Source of the DNA: DATKZH01 sp964475955
Lineage (GTDB): Bacteria > Planctomycetota > Planctomycetia > Pirellulales > Thermoguttaceae
NCBI GenBank assembly: GCA_964475955.1
Contig: CAYYZY010000007.1
Span: 1-64,000 of the forward strand
Direction: 5' to 3'
Length of the DNA stretch: 64,000 bases
The notes under the pieces: generated by a model
What the model saw: only the letters and a program-made list of their open reading frames with translations
The model's database searches: none
Told to the model about the DNA's origin: nothing
Translations under genes and position numbers: made by a program
Shown: piece after piece, positions 54,540-64,000 of the stretch
Layout: each line of letters begins with the position of its first letter
How positions within the stretch are numbered: the stretch's first letter is position 1

Positions 54540-55793
54540 TTATCGGGGCGCGACGCCTTGCGAGCCAACCGGAGCCGCCTCGTCACGCCCGGCTTCCCGC
54601 GCGGGCTGCTCCTTCTCGGCTTCTGCGTCGGCCTCTTCGGCCCTTTCCGGCTCCTCGTCCGCTTCCTCCTGCCCGTCAATCTCGTCGGCGACCGGCTGGG
54701 AGGCGAGGTCCCACGCGACCAGCCAACGTCGGCTCACCGGCACGAGATCGAAATCCGCGTCGAGCCGTTCCTCGAAGTCCGACATGTGCCCGGCGCCGTA
54801 AAAGACGGCCAGCTTCTGCTTGCCCGCGTCGATCTGCTCGCGCAGCACCTCGAGCGCCACCTTGTTTCGCTCCGAGATGAGGGTGGATCCGTCGGGCCCC
54901 TCGATGGCCCCCAGGGCCCCCTCCATGTCCTGGAACTGCTCGGCCAAGACGCGTTTGAGCGCCAGGGCCCGGTCCTTGTTGAACAGCGCCAGGAGCAGGC
55001 GCAGATCGCCCGAGCCGGAACCGTCGCGCCCCTGGCGGGCCATGGCGTGGCCCAGCATTCGGAAGAAGATCTGGATCACGCTCTCGCCGCGACGCCGCAT
55101 CGACTCGGCGAACTGGTCCGGCGACATGTCGGCGTGGACCAGGTTGTCGCGTGTGTAGTCGATTCCCTCTAACTGGAACTCGAGTTCCATTACGCCGGTC
55201 ATGGCGTTCTGCACCATCGACACGGGGCTCCCGCTGGGGCGCACGCCCCCCTTCGGGATGCGGGTGCCTTCCGGGGCCACCAACTCGAAGAGGACCGCGT
55301 CGTAGGTGGCGAACAGGCGGTTCAGCTCGTCGTAATAGGCCTCCTCGGCCACGTGGACGGCGGAAATCAAGTCGACCGTGGGGCCGGCCTTGGCTCGGTC
55401 CTTCGGCGCGCAGCGGACGAGCGCCGACTGGAGCGCCACGTGCTCTCCGTCGTCACCGCGGAACAGGCGAAGGAAGCGACCTTCTTCCTCCTTTTCTTTC
55501 TGCTTTTGTTCCTTCGCTTCGCCGGGCGACTCGCCGGCCTTCGCTTCGGCTGAATCACCGGCGCCCGCCTCGGGCGACGGCTGCTCCGCGTCGCCCTGCG
55601 CCTCGCTCGGCGTTGCCCGGGGTCGGACCGGTGCAACTTGCGGGGCGCTGGTCGTCGCGTCCGGCTCCGCCTGGACCGATCGCTGCGGGCGCCGCTGCGG
55701 CGTTTGGGCGTCGACGAACGTTGCGCAGAAGAGCAGCGTCACCAAAGTGATCGAGACGGGCAACATGGCCTCGAGGCGTCGCATGGCAATCAT
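54540..55793 (-). CDS. TraB/GumN-like domain protein, exported
   Basis: A 417-residue protein with a signal-like hydrophobic start (MLPVSITLVTLLFCATFVDA), an Ala/Pro/Glu low-complexity spacer and a TraB-like domain: DLISAVHVAEEAYYDEL, YDAVLFELVAPEG, and AVFYGAGHMSDFEERL, which give the two Gly-x-x-His motifs and the conserved Glu of this family. The C-terminus is a highly acidic tail (EEADEEPERAEEADAEAEKE). TraB/GumN proteins are thought to be metal-dependent proteases, but their targets are mostly unknown. The start could be 55793 or 55784. Confidence 0.82.
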   Translation of the reverse strand: MIAMRRLEAMLPVSITLVTLLFCATFVDAQTPQRRPQRSVQAEPDATTSAPQVAPVRPRATPSEAQGDAEQPSPEAGAGDSAEAKAGESPGEAKEQKQKEKEEEGRFLRLFRGDDGEHVALQSALVRCAPKDRAKAGPTVDLISAVHVAEEAYYDELNRLFATYDAVLFELVAPEGTRIPKGGVRPSGSPVSMVQNAMTGVMELEFQLEGIDYTRDNLVHADMSPDQFAESMRRRGESVIQIFFRMLGHAMARQGRDGSGSGDLRLLLALFNKDRALALKRVLAEQFQDMEGALGAIEGPDGSTLISERNKVALEVLREQIDAGKQKLAVFYGAGHMSDFEERLDADFDLVPVSRRWLVAWDLASQPVADEIDGQEEADEEPERAEEADAEAEKEQPAREAGRDEAAPVGSQGVAPR

Positions 55794-57049
55794 CCGTTGA
55801 GAGGGGCGTGGGAGAAGCTCGCGCGCGGCGGCGGCGAGCCATATAGGGGGCATAAAACCCGTCCGTCTTCGGTGGAAAGAGCGAGTCGCGGCGCCGGGAG
55901 CCAGGGCAGGTCCGGCGGGCGACGCGGGTCGGGGCCGCGGCGCGCGACGAGTCGGGCGGCCCCTTGGGCAAGTATACGTGTCGGTCGGCGAGGCGACAAA
56001 CGCCCACGTTCGTCGACCTCGGCTTGGCTGGTCGCTGTTCGATGCGGCTTGTCGTCGATCACCGCCCGGAGAGTGGATCTGCCGTCAAAGGCGACCGTGA
56101 AGAACCCGCGCGCTGGCACCCCGGCGGGCGTTGCATTTCGATACAGAGCGCCCACGGGCACAAGAGCTGCCCCGCTGTTTAGGGGGGTTTCGGCCGGCGG
56201 GGCCGAGCGCCAAAGCGCGAGCGCTGCCTCAGAATAATACACCCGGTTGGCGGGGAGGGCCGAGCAAGTGCCGCGGCGCTGCGGAGGATTCGGGGCGACG
56301 CAAGTTGTTTCCCAGCAAGGGTTTGTATCGAGAACCACGGGGCGAGCAGCGATTCAGGAGGATTGGCACGGACTGTGCGTGAAGGGGGTCCGACTTGACC
56401 GGTTGTGCAAGATCGTCGCCTTGTGAAATGGGCGCCGATTATGGGGGCCCAAGCGGTTGTGTTTGTCGGCAACGTCCACAAGGATTCGGTGGTTGACCCT
56501 ACGGGTTGGGCAACGGGAAAAAGCCTTGACGGGCGGTGCGCGTCCGATCATGATAAACTGGTCAATCTGGAAAGAATGGGCGGCAGAATTCCCCTTGTGT
56601 TGCGACGGAAGTGTTTGCGCGCGTTCCGTTTAGCGAGTTTTCGCAGTTTCATTTCCCTGTGCAATCTACGGAGTTGGAGGGGTTGGGGGCGAGCGTTTCG
56701 CGCTCGGCTCCTTGCCTCATTGAGCGATGGCGGAACTGATGGGAAGGGTGTTCCAGGTTTTCCTGGGCGTTGGCGAACTGCTTTCCGGGCACGGCGGCCC
56801 CCCCCTGCGTGTGCGATCGGCGACGGAGCGCGCGGCAGATAACGTGTTGACCCTAATTCGGCCGCGGACGGCGCGTCGCCACCGGCCGGTTCTCTCATGG
56901 GTGCCGTCCTCATATTCTTTTCGGTTTGAACGGGGCGAGATCGGGTTGCGTCGTTGGATTCGGGCGGTCTTCGACGCCCGGAACGTTTCCCCGGTCTTGG
57001 CCCGCGTACCTGCTCGGACTTGCCGTTCACCGTTCCGGCGGGAGATCGC
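55794..57049. other. 1.25 kb gap without a convincing gene
   Basis: This is the longest stretch without a recognisable gene. The frames in it have no domain, signal or family feature. The part from about 56400 to 57000 is less GC-rich than its neighbours and rich in GGGG and TTTT runs. TTGACG at 56526-56531, 17 bases, then CATGAT may be a promoter giving a leader of about 500 bases to the TIGR03032-type gene. A decayed gene or an RNA cannot be excluded. No dispersed repeat of the families above is present. Confidence 0.5.
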
Positions 57050-58258
57050 ATGACGCAGTCACCAGAGGTCAGCCCCGAGGTTCGGGTCGCCTGTTCCGCA
57101 TCGGCCTCGTTCCAGGAATGGATCGCCCAGGCGGGCGGGTCGCTGGCGGTGTCGACCTACCAGGCGGGCAAAGTGGCGATGATCGGCTGGGACGGCCGTC
57201 AGGCGTCTCTGTTGATGCGCCAGTTTGACAAGCCGCTGGGGATGGCCGTGCGCGCCAAACGCCTGGCGCTGGCCACGCGCCACGACCTGTGGATGTTCGC
57301 CAACTCTCCCTTGTTGGCGCACGAATACCTGGAAGGCCAGCCGGGGCGGTACGACGCGCTGTACCTGCCGCGCGCGACGTTCCACGTGGGCGATCTTCAC
57401 ACGCACGACGTGGCCTTTCTGGGTGACGACCTGCTGATGGTCAACACCCGGTTCTCCTGCCTCGCCCGCCTGAGCCACGACTACGGCTTCACGCCCGTTT
57501 GGAAGCCCGGTTTCGTCTCCGACCTGGTGCCGGAAGATCGCTGTCACCTCAACGGCGTCGCGGTGGTCGGCGATCGGCCCAAATACGTCACTGCATTGGG
57601 CACGACCGACGCGCCCGGCGGCTGGCGCGAGAACAAGGCCGCCGGCGGCGTGTTGATCGACGTGGAGACCGACGAGATCGTCTCGGCCGGAATGTCGATG
57701 CCCCACTCCCCCCGCTGGTACGACGGCCGCCTGTGGGTGTTGAATTCCGGCACGGGCGAGCTTCTGGTCGTCGACCCCTCCAACGGGCAGACCACCCCCG
57801 TATGCGGCCTGCCCGGCTACCTCCGCGGCCTCTGCTTCGTGGGGCCTTACGCCGTGGTCGGCCTGTCGAAGATACGCGAGAAGCACATCTTCGGCGGGCT
57901 GCCGATCCAGGAGCGGTGCCCGAAACTGCTCTGCGGCTTGGCCGTGGTCGACCTGCGGACCGGGGCGACGGCGGGCATGTTTGAGTTCACTTCCGGGTGC
58001 GAAGAGCTTTACGACGTGCAGTTTTTGCCCGGCGTGCGCCGCCCGATGATTCTCAACCTGGAGAAACCGGCCGCGCGCCAGGCAATCACCAACCCCGATT
58101 CCTCCTTCTGGCTGCGCGCCAGTTCGGAGGTCCGGGACATCGAGGCCACCGGCACCGATGCCCGTCGGGGCTTGGTCGGTCCGTTTCCTGCGGAAGAGCG
58201 AGACGGCGCGGTGGAGCCGACGGGCACTGTGCTTCCGGACTCCGGGTCCCAGCTTTGA
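57050..58258 (+). CDS. TIGR03032 family protein (DUF4915)
   Basis: A 402-residue protein with the TIGR03032 pattern: an N-terminal SFQEWIAQAGGSLAVSTYQAGKVAMIG, LATRHDLWMFANS, then HTHDVAFLGDDLLMVNTRFSCLA, a central CHLNGVAVVGDRPKYVTALGTTDAPGGWRE, and VVGLSKIREKHIFGGLPI. The repeats suggest a beta-propeller. Function is not known. No signal peptide is seen. The ATG at 57050 agrees with the family start. It precedes the giant surface protein by 12 bases, so the two are almost certainly co-transcribed. Confidence 0.9.
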   Translation: MTQSPEVSPEVRVACSASASFQEWIAQAGGSLAVSTYQAGKVAMIGWDGRQASLLMRQFDKPLGMAVRAKRLALATRHDLWMFANSPLLAHEYLEGQPGRYDALYLPRATFHVGDLHTHDVAFLGDDLLMVNTRFSCLARLSHDYGFTPVWKPGFVSDLVPEDRCHLNGVAVVGDRPKYVTALGTTDAPGGWRENKAAGGVLIDVETDEIVSAGMSMPHSPRWYDGRLWVLNSGTGELLVVDPSNGQTTPVCGLPGYLRGLCFVGPYAVVGLSKIREKHIFGGLPIQERCPKLLCGLAVVDLRTGATAGMFEFTSGCEELYDVQFLPGVRRPMILNLEKPAARQAITNPDSSFWLRASSEVRDIEATGTDARRGLVGPFPAEERDGAVEPTGTVLPDSGSQL

Positions 58259-58270
58259 GGAACGAATACG

Positions 58271-61200
58271 ATGTCGCTTCTACGATCGCCTAAGCTGCGA
58301 AGCCTCCGATCCACGATTGAATCGATTCGCGACCGCCTGGCCGGGAAGCCCCGCCAGGCCGGGAGGCAACTGAAGCCTCGTCGCCTCGCTGTGGATCCGC
58401 TGGAAGAACGGGTGCTGCTCTCCGTCGTGCCCGCCGACTACGACGACGTGCTCGTGAACCAGATCACCAGCACGGAGACGCAGGGCACGATCTCCGCCCA
58501 GTCGGTCGCGGTCGACAACGACGGCGATTTCGTCGTCGCCTGGACCCGCTACGACGAGTATCTCGCCACCAACCCCCTGACCGGGGCATCGAGCTTGGAA
58601 ACGGACGCCAACGTCTACGCCCGCTACTTCACCGACGAAGTCCAACGGATCACGCTCCCCGATTCGGTCACCGCCGATACCGACAGCAACGACTTTGGCG
58701 GCTCTTTCTCGCTCACCTACGGCGGCAACGAGCTCCAGAAGCTCGAACTCTCCACGACGACCGTTCCGAACACGGCGCCGTTCGGGGCCACGTCGTCCAT
58801 GGCCGGGTCGATCGTCCTCGGCTTCGACGTGGACGGCAACGGGGTCGTCATCCCCGGCGAAACGACCACGGTCGTCTTCGACGAGGCCACCGAGGACTTC
58901 ACCGAGATCGCCGGCAACATCCAGACGCAACTTCGCGGCCTGGGCGGCGCGCTGAACGACGTGACCGTGCAGGGGATCAATCCGCACGAGTACTATATCC
59001 AGTTCGGCGATCTGTCGCTGGGCGAGGACCAGCCGCAGATCACCGTCGAGTCGTCGGCGTTCTCTTCCGGCTTCCTGCCGGCCGCGATCACGTCGACGGT
59101 CCGCGAGCCGATCGAGATCGGATCGATCCCCGTCTCGGCCGACGACCCCGAGCTAACGGCCTACGCCATCGAGTTGATGTTCTCGTTCACGAATGAGGAT
59201 ACGCTCACCCCGCCCACCGTCCTGCCGCCGAACGATCCGGCCCGATGGGGTACGACCGGCCCCTACGTCACCCCCGACGTGACCGAAGTGGGCGCCGCCG
59301 AGGTGTCGGTCACCCCGGTTTGGGAGCAGCAATACGACCCCATCACGGGCGACCCGGTCCTGAACGCCGACGGGCTGCCGGTCGTAGCCCCGAGCACGAC
59401 GAAGTTCGACGTTACCTTCATTGGCGATTCGGGCAAGAAGGACCAGCCGCTGTTGGTCGTTTCCGAGGTGCTGGATGAGAGCGGCGCGGATATTACGGGC
59501 GACCTGGACCCGGACCCGGTCACGACGCTCAAGGAGCCGAGCCCCGAGTTCCGCGTCAACCCGGGCGAGCCCAACAATCCGGGCACGCCCGGGCTGCTGG
59601 ACCGCTACGACCAGAAGCGCGCCGACGTGGCCATCGACGCCGACGGCGACTTCGTCATCACCTGGGAAAGCGAGGTCCCCGCCCCGGACCGGGGCGGTTC
59701 GGTGAGCGACGTGTTCGCCCGGCGGTTCTCCCCTGTCCCCGTGGTGGAACCGGGGACGGAGGCCTTCCGGGTCGACACCGATTTCGACGGCATCGCCGAC
59801 ACGGGCGTGCAGGGCGTGGTGCCGACCAGCCCGGCCTTCCGCGTCAACACGAGCACGGCCGGCGCGCAGGGCCAGCCCGCCGTGGGGATGGACGCCACGG
59901 GCAATTTCACGATCGCCTGGGGCTCGGGCACCGAGGGGCTGGAAGACGTTCTGCCGGGCCAGGATTTCAGCTATTTCAACAACGTTCACGCGCGCCAGTA
60001 CGACCGGTTCGGCGATCCGGTCGACGACCAGTTCCAGGTCAACACCGAGGTCACCGAGATCCACTTCGATCCGTACGTGGCCGCCAGCGACGACGGCAAC
60101 GTGGCCATCGCCTGGAACGACACCAACGACGAGAACATCCTCGACGGCGGCGTCGTCACCCTCAACCTGGCCCTGACCCTCTACGACCAGACCGGCAACA
60201 CGCTGATCACTCCCATCTCCGTCGGAGGGGCCGGCTCCCCGGCCGTCGCCTGGGACGGCGCCAACAACTTCGTCGTCTCCTGGGACCAGCTTGGCGACTC
60301 CGACAACACGGGCGGCGGCTCGGAGGGCGTGCGGGCGGTGCAGTACGAGTTGGTCCCGTCGGGCTCGGCGACCGGCTGGTCGCTGAACCAGACGCGGAGC
60401 ACGTTCCGGGCCAACAGCTCCGACTTCAACCCCGGCTCCAACCCGTTTTGGCCGGGCTTTCAAGGCAACGCCCAACCGGCGCTGGACGAGGACGGCGACC
60501 TGGTCATCGCCTACGAGGGGGTCGGCGGCGACGTGTCGGAGGACACGTTCCTCGACACCACCGCCCAGCGCCGGCTGTTCGAGCTGTTCAACGACCCCCA
60601 GAACACGGACCTGTTGGCCTACTTCAACCCGGACAACCCGGACGCCCCACCCGAAGAACCGCCCGGCGAGTTCTTCCCGCTCAGGAGTTCCTATTTCAGC
60701 TCCAGCCTCGGCCGGTTCGTCTTCCCGGGCTCGACCAACGAGATCGACACCGACATCGAGAACCTGCTCCTCCGGGCCAGCGACCAGGGCGCGTCGGACC
60801 AGCAGTTGGGCCGGATCCGCGCGCTGGTGGAAGAGGTCGTCGGCCTGCTCCGCGGCGAGGGCTGGGGCGTGATGTACTCCAGCTTCGACACCGACGTCCA
60901 GTCCGGCAACAGCAACCGCCTGTACAGCGATTCGGTCGCCAACGCCCACCGCGACGGGAACAACGAGCGTTGGGTTCTCACCATTCCCACCACCGCCGAA
61001 GGCGGAGACTTCAACATCCGGCTTTGGAACGCCTACACGAGCGGCTTCGAGGACATCGATATCTCGCCGGTCTTCCGCAACGACAGGCTCATTACGGGGG
61101 AGACGCGAGACGTCATCGAAAACGAGCTGGAGGCGGCGACCCGCACCGGCACCAACTGGCCGGAGAGAGCCCCCTATTACTACGAAGCTCCCGTGGAAGT

Positions 61201-64000
61201 GCGGTTGGTCGCTTCCGGCTTCGGCTTCCTCGACTCCGAAATCGAGGTACGGGAGAACACGCCGTGGGAGTGGAACGTCGATGCGGACGAGGCGGTCTAC
61301 GAGATCGTGTTCCAGGGAGAAGTCCACGACAGCTACATCGGCCTCGGCCTTCGGGACATCGACCTCGATTTCCCCGACGGCGTACCGTCGAGGCCGCCGC
61401 GGCTGATCAACATCCAGAACTACAGCCAGGGTACTACCCAGGACGAGGTCTCGATCGGCATGGAGACCGACGGCGACTTCACCATGGTCTGGACCCAGGC
61501 GGAGGAGCACACCTTCGGGGGGGTCTCCAACTACAACATCTACTACCGGCGGTTCGACGAAACGACCGACACGGCCGGCCCCAGCGTGACCGACGGGTTC
61601 GGGCCCGACGGCCTCCCGCTGGAGCGCGAGGACCCGCTCGATCACTCCGTCAATTACGTGGTGCTCACCTTCGACGAGCAGTTGATGATGGGCGACCCGC
61701 TCGTGAACCCCGATAGCGCGCTCAACCCGGAAAACTACGCCCTCTACCAGAACAACGTGCAACTCCCCGGCGGCATCGCCAAGGTGGAATTCGGGCTGAA
61801 CAAGGCGGCGGAGCTGGCCGGCCAGGACGACGGCTTCGGCGGGACTTATCCGATCGCGTGGGCCGCCTCGAACAAGTGGGAAGCGGTCCTCACGTTGGAC
61901 GGCGACCTGGGCCTTTCGGAGGAGATTACCCCGCTGGGTAACGGCACCTACACGGTCGTAGCGCTCGCCCCGGACGACGTCCTCGGAACTTCGGGCCTGC
62001 ACGACGTGAACCAGCAGCCTCTTGGCGGCAGCGGGTACCTGGCCGGCGAGGATTTCTCCCTCGACTTCACCGTGGAGCTCGCCGGCGACCAGGACGACCC
62101 GATCGACCCGGGAACGGGCGGCGGCGTTAGCGCGCCGATGGAAAACGGGCACACGCATCCCGAGACAGCCAACGCCGTGGCCAGCGACGCCGACGGCGAC
62201 TACGCCGTGGTCTGGACCGCCTACGACCCCTTCCAGCAGCACGAACGCGTCTATATGCGGCTGTTCGACGCCGACGGCACGGCGGCCGACCTTCCCTTGG
62301 TCGACAACTCCGGCGCGCCGATCCTCTCCGGGGGTGAAGTGCAGGTCGTCGAAGACGCCTTCCCGGCGCTGCCGGTCACCCCCTTCGATTGGACCCCCGG
62401 CTTCGACGAGTTCCAGGGCGACGTTCAGGGATACGGCAGCGTGGCCATGGACGCCGACGGCGACTTCGTCATCACCTGGACCAATTACACCGACGGCGGC
62501 GACGGCGACGTCTACGTGCGCCAGTTCGACGCGCTGGGCGGCCTGGCCGGAATCAACCAGTTTGGAGTGCCCGTTTTCGCCTCCGACGCCGACGAAGCCG
62601 TCCTCGTCAACACGGGCTACACGCAGGACGATCAGAAGTGGTCCGACGTGGCCATGGACGCCGACGGCGATTTCGTCGTCGCCTGGTCGAGCTACGGCCA
62701 GGAGGACGGGCCCGACCAGTTGGGTTCGGGCTACGGCGTCTACGCCCGGCGCTACGATTGGCTTGGCCAGGCCCAGGGCCCCGAATTCCTGGTCAACGTG
62801 ACCACCGGCGGCAACCAGAAGTTCCCCAGCGTGGCCATGGACGCCCCCGGCGGATTCGTCGTCGCCTGGACCAGCGACGTGGACGACCAGGGCGCCGACA
62901 TCATCGCCCGAAGCTACTGGCCCGACGGCTCGCCGCAGGCGACCACCGTGCAGTCGTCGACCCAGCCGACCGCCTATCTCCAGGGCGAAGTGCTGATCAG
63001 CGGCACGGGGGCGGCCGGCGCTCTGGGCGACCAGGACTTTCCCGACGTGGCCATGAACGCCACGGGCACGAGCTACGTGGTCACGTGGGATGGCCCCGGA
63101 ACCGGCCCCGACACGAGCAACACGGCCGTCTTCGCGCGCCAGGTCCAGAGGAACATCGACCGCCAGGCCGTGGTCGACCTGAACTTCTCGGCGAACATTC
63201 CGCCCACGGGCGTTGCGATCCCCTCGGTCACGAATCCCCCCGTTCCCGGCGCGTCGCCCGCGTTCACCTACACGTTGAACGTCCCGAGCGCCTTCGTCAT
63301 CGACGACTTGGACGTCGAGTTGGACATCCAGCACCCCCGCGTCAGCGACCTGACCATCACGCTCTCGAAGGGCGGGACCGAGGTGGTGCTCGTCAATCGC
63401 CGGCCGCGGGACGCCAGCGGCAACTACCTCGACGGGGCCGATTTCACCGACACGATCTTCGACGACGAGGCGCTGACGGACATCGGGGCAGGAGTCGCCC
63501 CGGCCCTGCCGCCGTTCACGGGCAGCTTCCGCACGGAGGAATCGCTGGCCGCCTTTGAGGGGCAGGCGAGTAACGGCACCTGGACGCTGACGATCTACGA
63601 CGCGACCGCCAGCGGCTGGCCCCCGCCGGGAGAGCCCGACGCATTCCTGCTGGGGTGGTCGATGCAGTTCCAGTCGGCCGTGCAGATGTCGCAGATCGCG
63701 CAGGTCAACACGTCGGCGCTCAACGAGCAGGCGTTCTCGTCGGTGGCCATGGACGCGCAAGGGAACTTCGTCGTGACCTGGAGCGGTCGCGGCGACCAGT
63801 TGGGCCAGGAGGACCTTTCGGGCAGCGGCGTTTTCTATCAGCGCTACGACGGTTCGTTTAACGCGGTCGGCACGGAGACCCGGGTCAACCGGCAGACCGT
63901 GGGCGAGCAGCGCTACGCGTCGGTGTCGTCCGACGGCGACGGCGACTTCGTGGTGGTCTGGACCGGGCCCGAGATCGACCCGGGCACGGGGGCCGTGCTC
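58271..64000 (+). CDS. giant surface/adhesin-like repeat protein, truncated by window end
   Basis: The frame runs unbroken for 1910 codons to the window edge. Residues 43-51 read PLEERVLLS, the planctomycete N-terminal motif of very large exported proteins, in an Arg-rich start with no classical signal peptide. The body consists of repeats of the type VAMDADGDFVVAWSSY and VAIDADGDFVITWES, recurring over the length seen, most likely propeller blades. A bacterial Ig-like (SbsA type) segment lies at about 1100-1270 and a proprotein-convertase P-like domain at about 1630-1800. It is presumably exported to the surface. The start is at ATG 58271, 12 bases after the TIGR03032 stop. Total length and the C-terminus are unknown. 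Confidence 0.9.
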   Translation, partial: MSLLRSPKLRSLRSTIESIRDRLAGKPRQAGRQLKPRRLAVDPLEERVLLSVVPADYDDVLVNQITSTETQGTISAQSVAVDNDGDFVVAWTRYDEYLATNPLTGASSLETDANVYARYFTDEVQRITLPDSVTADTDSNDFGGSFSLTYGGNELQKLELSTTTVPNTAPFGATSSMAGSIVLGFDVDGNGVVIPGETTTVVFDEATEDFTEIAGNIQTQLRGLGGALNDVTVQGINPHEYYIQFGDLSLGEDQPQITVESSAFSSGFLPAAITSTVREPIEIGSIPVSADDPELTAYAIELMFSFTNEDTLTPPTVLPPNDPARWGTTGPYVTPDVTEVGAAEVSVTPVWEQQYDPITGDPVLNADGLPVVAPSTTKFDVTFIGDSGKKDQPLLVVSEVLDESGADITGDLDPDPVTTLKEPSPEFRVNPGEPNNPGTPGLLDRYDQKRADVAIDADGDFVITWESEVPAPDRGGSVSDVFARRFSPVPVVEPGTEAFRVDTDFDGIADTGVQGVVPTSPAFRVNTSTAGAQGQPAVGMDATGNFTIAWGSGTEGLEDVLPGQDFSYFNNVHARQYDRFGDPVDDQFQVNTEVTEIHFDPYVAASDDGNVAIAWNDTNDENILDGGVVTLNLALTLYDQTGNTLITPISVGGAGSPAVAWDGANNFVVSWDQLGDSDNTGGGSEGVRAVQYELVPSGSATGWSLNQTRSTFRANSSDFNPGSNPFWPGFQGNAQPALDEDGDLVIAYEGVGGDVSEDTFLDTTAQRRLFELFNDPQNTDLLAYFNPDNPDAPPEEPPGEFFPLRSSYFSSSLGRFVFPGSTNEIDTDIENLLLRASDQGASDQQLGRIRALVEEVVGLLRGEGWGVMYSSFDTDVQSGNSNRLYSDSVANAHRDGNNERWVLTIPTTAEGGDFNIRLWNAYTSGFEDIDISPVFRNDRLITGETRDVIENELEAATRTGTNWPERAPYYYEAPVEVRLVASGFGFLDSEIEVRENTPWEWNVDADEAVYEIVFQGEVHDSYIGLGLRDIDLDFPDGVPSRPPRLINIQNYSQGTTQDEVSIGMETDGDFTMVWTQAEEHTFGGVSNYNIYYRRFDETTDTAGPSVTDGFGPDGLPLEREDPLDHSVNYVVLTFDEQLMMGDPLVNPDSALNPENYALYQNNVQLPGGIAKVEFGLNKAAELAGQDDGFGGTYPIAWAASNKWEAVLTLDGDLGLSEEITPLGNGTYTVVALAPDDVLGTSGLHDVNQQPLGGSGYLAGEDFSLDFTVELAGDQDDPIDPGTGGGVSAPMENGHTHPETANAVASDADGDYAVVWTAYDPFQQHERVYMRLFDADGTAADLPLVDNSGAPILSGGEVQVVEDAFPALPVTPFDWTPGFDEFQGDVQGYGSVAMDADGDFVITWTNYTDGGDGDVYVRQFDALGGLAGINQFGVPVFASDADEAVLVNTGYTQDDQKWSDVAMDADGDFVVAWSSYGQEDGPDQLGSGYGVYARRYDWLGQAQGPEFLVNVTTGGNQKFPSVAMDAPGGFVVAWTSDVDDQGADIIARSYWPDGSPQATTVQSSTQPTAYLQGEVLISGTGAAGALGDQDFPDVAMNATGTSYVVTWDGPGTGPDTSNTAVFARQVQRNIDRQAVVDLNFSANIPPTGVAIPSVTNPPVPGASPAFTYTLNVPSAFVIDDLDVELDIQHPRVSDLTITLSKGGTEVVLVNRRPRDASGNYLDGADFTDTIFDDEALTDIGAGVAPALPPFTGSFRTEESLAAFEGQASNGTWTLTIYDATASGWPPPGEPDAFLLGWSMQFQSAVQMSQIAQVNTSALNEQAFSSVAMDAQGNFVVTWSGRGDQLGQEDLSGSGVFYQRYDGSFNAVGTETRVNRQTVGEQRYASVSSDGDGDFVVVWTGPEIDPGTGAVL

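Noticed and set aside
55790..56338. 182-codon minus-strand frame in the gap before the TIGR03032 gene
   Set aside because: It overlaps the start of the TraB-like gene, lacks a Shine-Dalgarno and has no domain.
59153..63760. 1535-codon open frame on the minus strand opposite the giant surface protein
   Set aside because: The plus-strand frame has clear domains, repeats and a family motif. The minus frame is a shadow caused by GC-rich third positions and Asp/Gly-rich codons; its translation is low in structure.

Overview
The window is a GC-rich (roughly two-thirds G+C) chromosomal segment from a member of the Planctomycetota, most likely a Pirellulales-type organism. The evidence is the gene content: a DUF1559 prepilin-like protein, a PEP-CTERM protein, Tat-exported Gfo/Idh/MocA oxidoreductases, a Cys-type sulfatase, a J-like/WD40 membrane protein, a very large surface protein carrying the planctomycete N-terminal LEERVLLS motif, an anchored multihaem cytochrome with TPRs, and dispersed intergenic palindromic repeats of a type I associate with this phylum. 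No plasmid, phage or CRISPR module is visible.

Layout. 1-300: lower-GC stretch, a possible truncated ORF and tRNA-Arg(CCT). 823-3186 (-): three-gene operon (secreted protein with an apparent frameshift, helical protein, single-pass membrane protein with a weakly ExbD-like C-terminus). 3320-9180 (-): WD40 protein, CPBP protease, sulfatase. 9181-9899: repeat-filled spacer. 9900-13101 (+): two Gfo/Idh/MocA dehydrogenases and a thioredoxin-like [2Fe-2S] ferredoxin. 13111-18446 (-): YbaK-type deacylase, Tat-exported protein, octahaem-motif/TPR cytochrome, SufR-like regulator with a readable promoter and operator. 18719-21482 (-): carbamoyltransferase, SxtJ-like and DUF5989 cassette. 21969-28380 (+): lipopolysaccharide core cluster (heptosyltransferase, WaaP-like kinase, GT4, WaaE-like GT2, GT2/GT27-like, sulfotransferase). 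28381-32245: lipoprotein, DUF1559, small membrane protein and PEP-CTERM protein, bounded on the right by a decayed copy of the sulfotransferase 3' end. 32321-37935 (-): GT4, GmhA-like isomerase, LpxK, Pcm, RecJ. 38117: ribosomal protein L33. 38627-42253 (+): tandem paralogues with a TonB-like transmembrane segment and a prenyltransferase-like toroid domain. 42306-46692 (-): DUF4026/DUF2314 protein, D-aminoacylase, ferrochelatase, tRNA-Glu(TTC). 47190-58258: FG-GAP propeller, UvrA, ArfB, sugar-phosphate isomerase family, LptF/LptG-type permease, TraB-like protein, a 1.25 kb gap, TIGR03032-type protein. 58271 to the end: giant surface protein, cut by the window edge.

How it fits together. Much of the middle of the window concerns the outer envelope. 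GmhA, heptosyltransferase, WaaP-like kinase, several glycosyltransferases, LpxK and the LptF/G-type permease make a coherent lipopolysaccharide core/lipid A set, with sulfotransferase and carbamoyltransferase as likely decorators of glycans. The two TonB-like toroid proteins and the giant repeat protein are the least understood envelope components. The rest is housekeeping: RecJ, UvrA, L33, ferrochelatase, ArfB, Pcm.

All calls come from reading the sequence and recalling families; no database search was made. Starts were chosen by Shine-Dalgarno spacing, signal peptides and neighbour overlaps.
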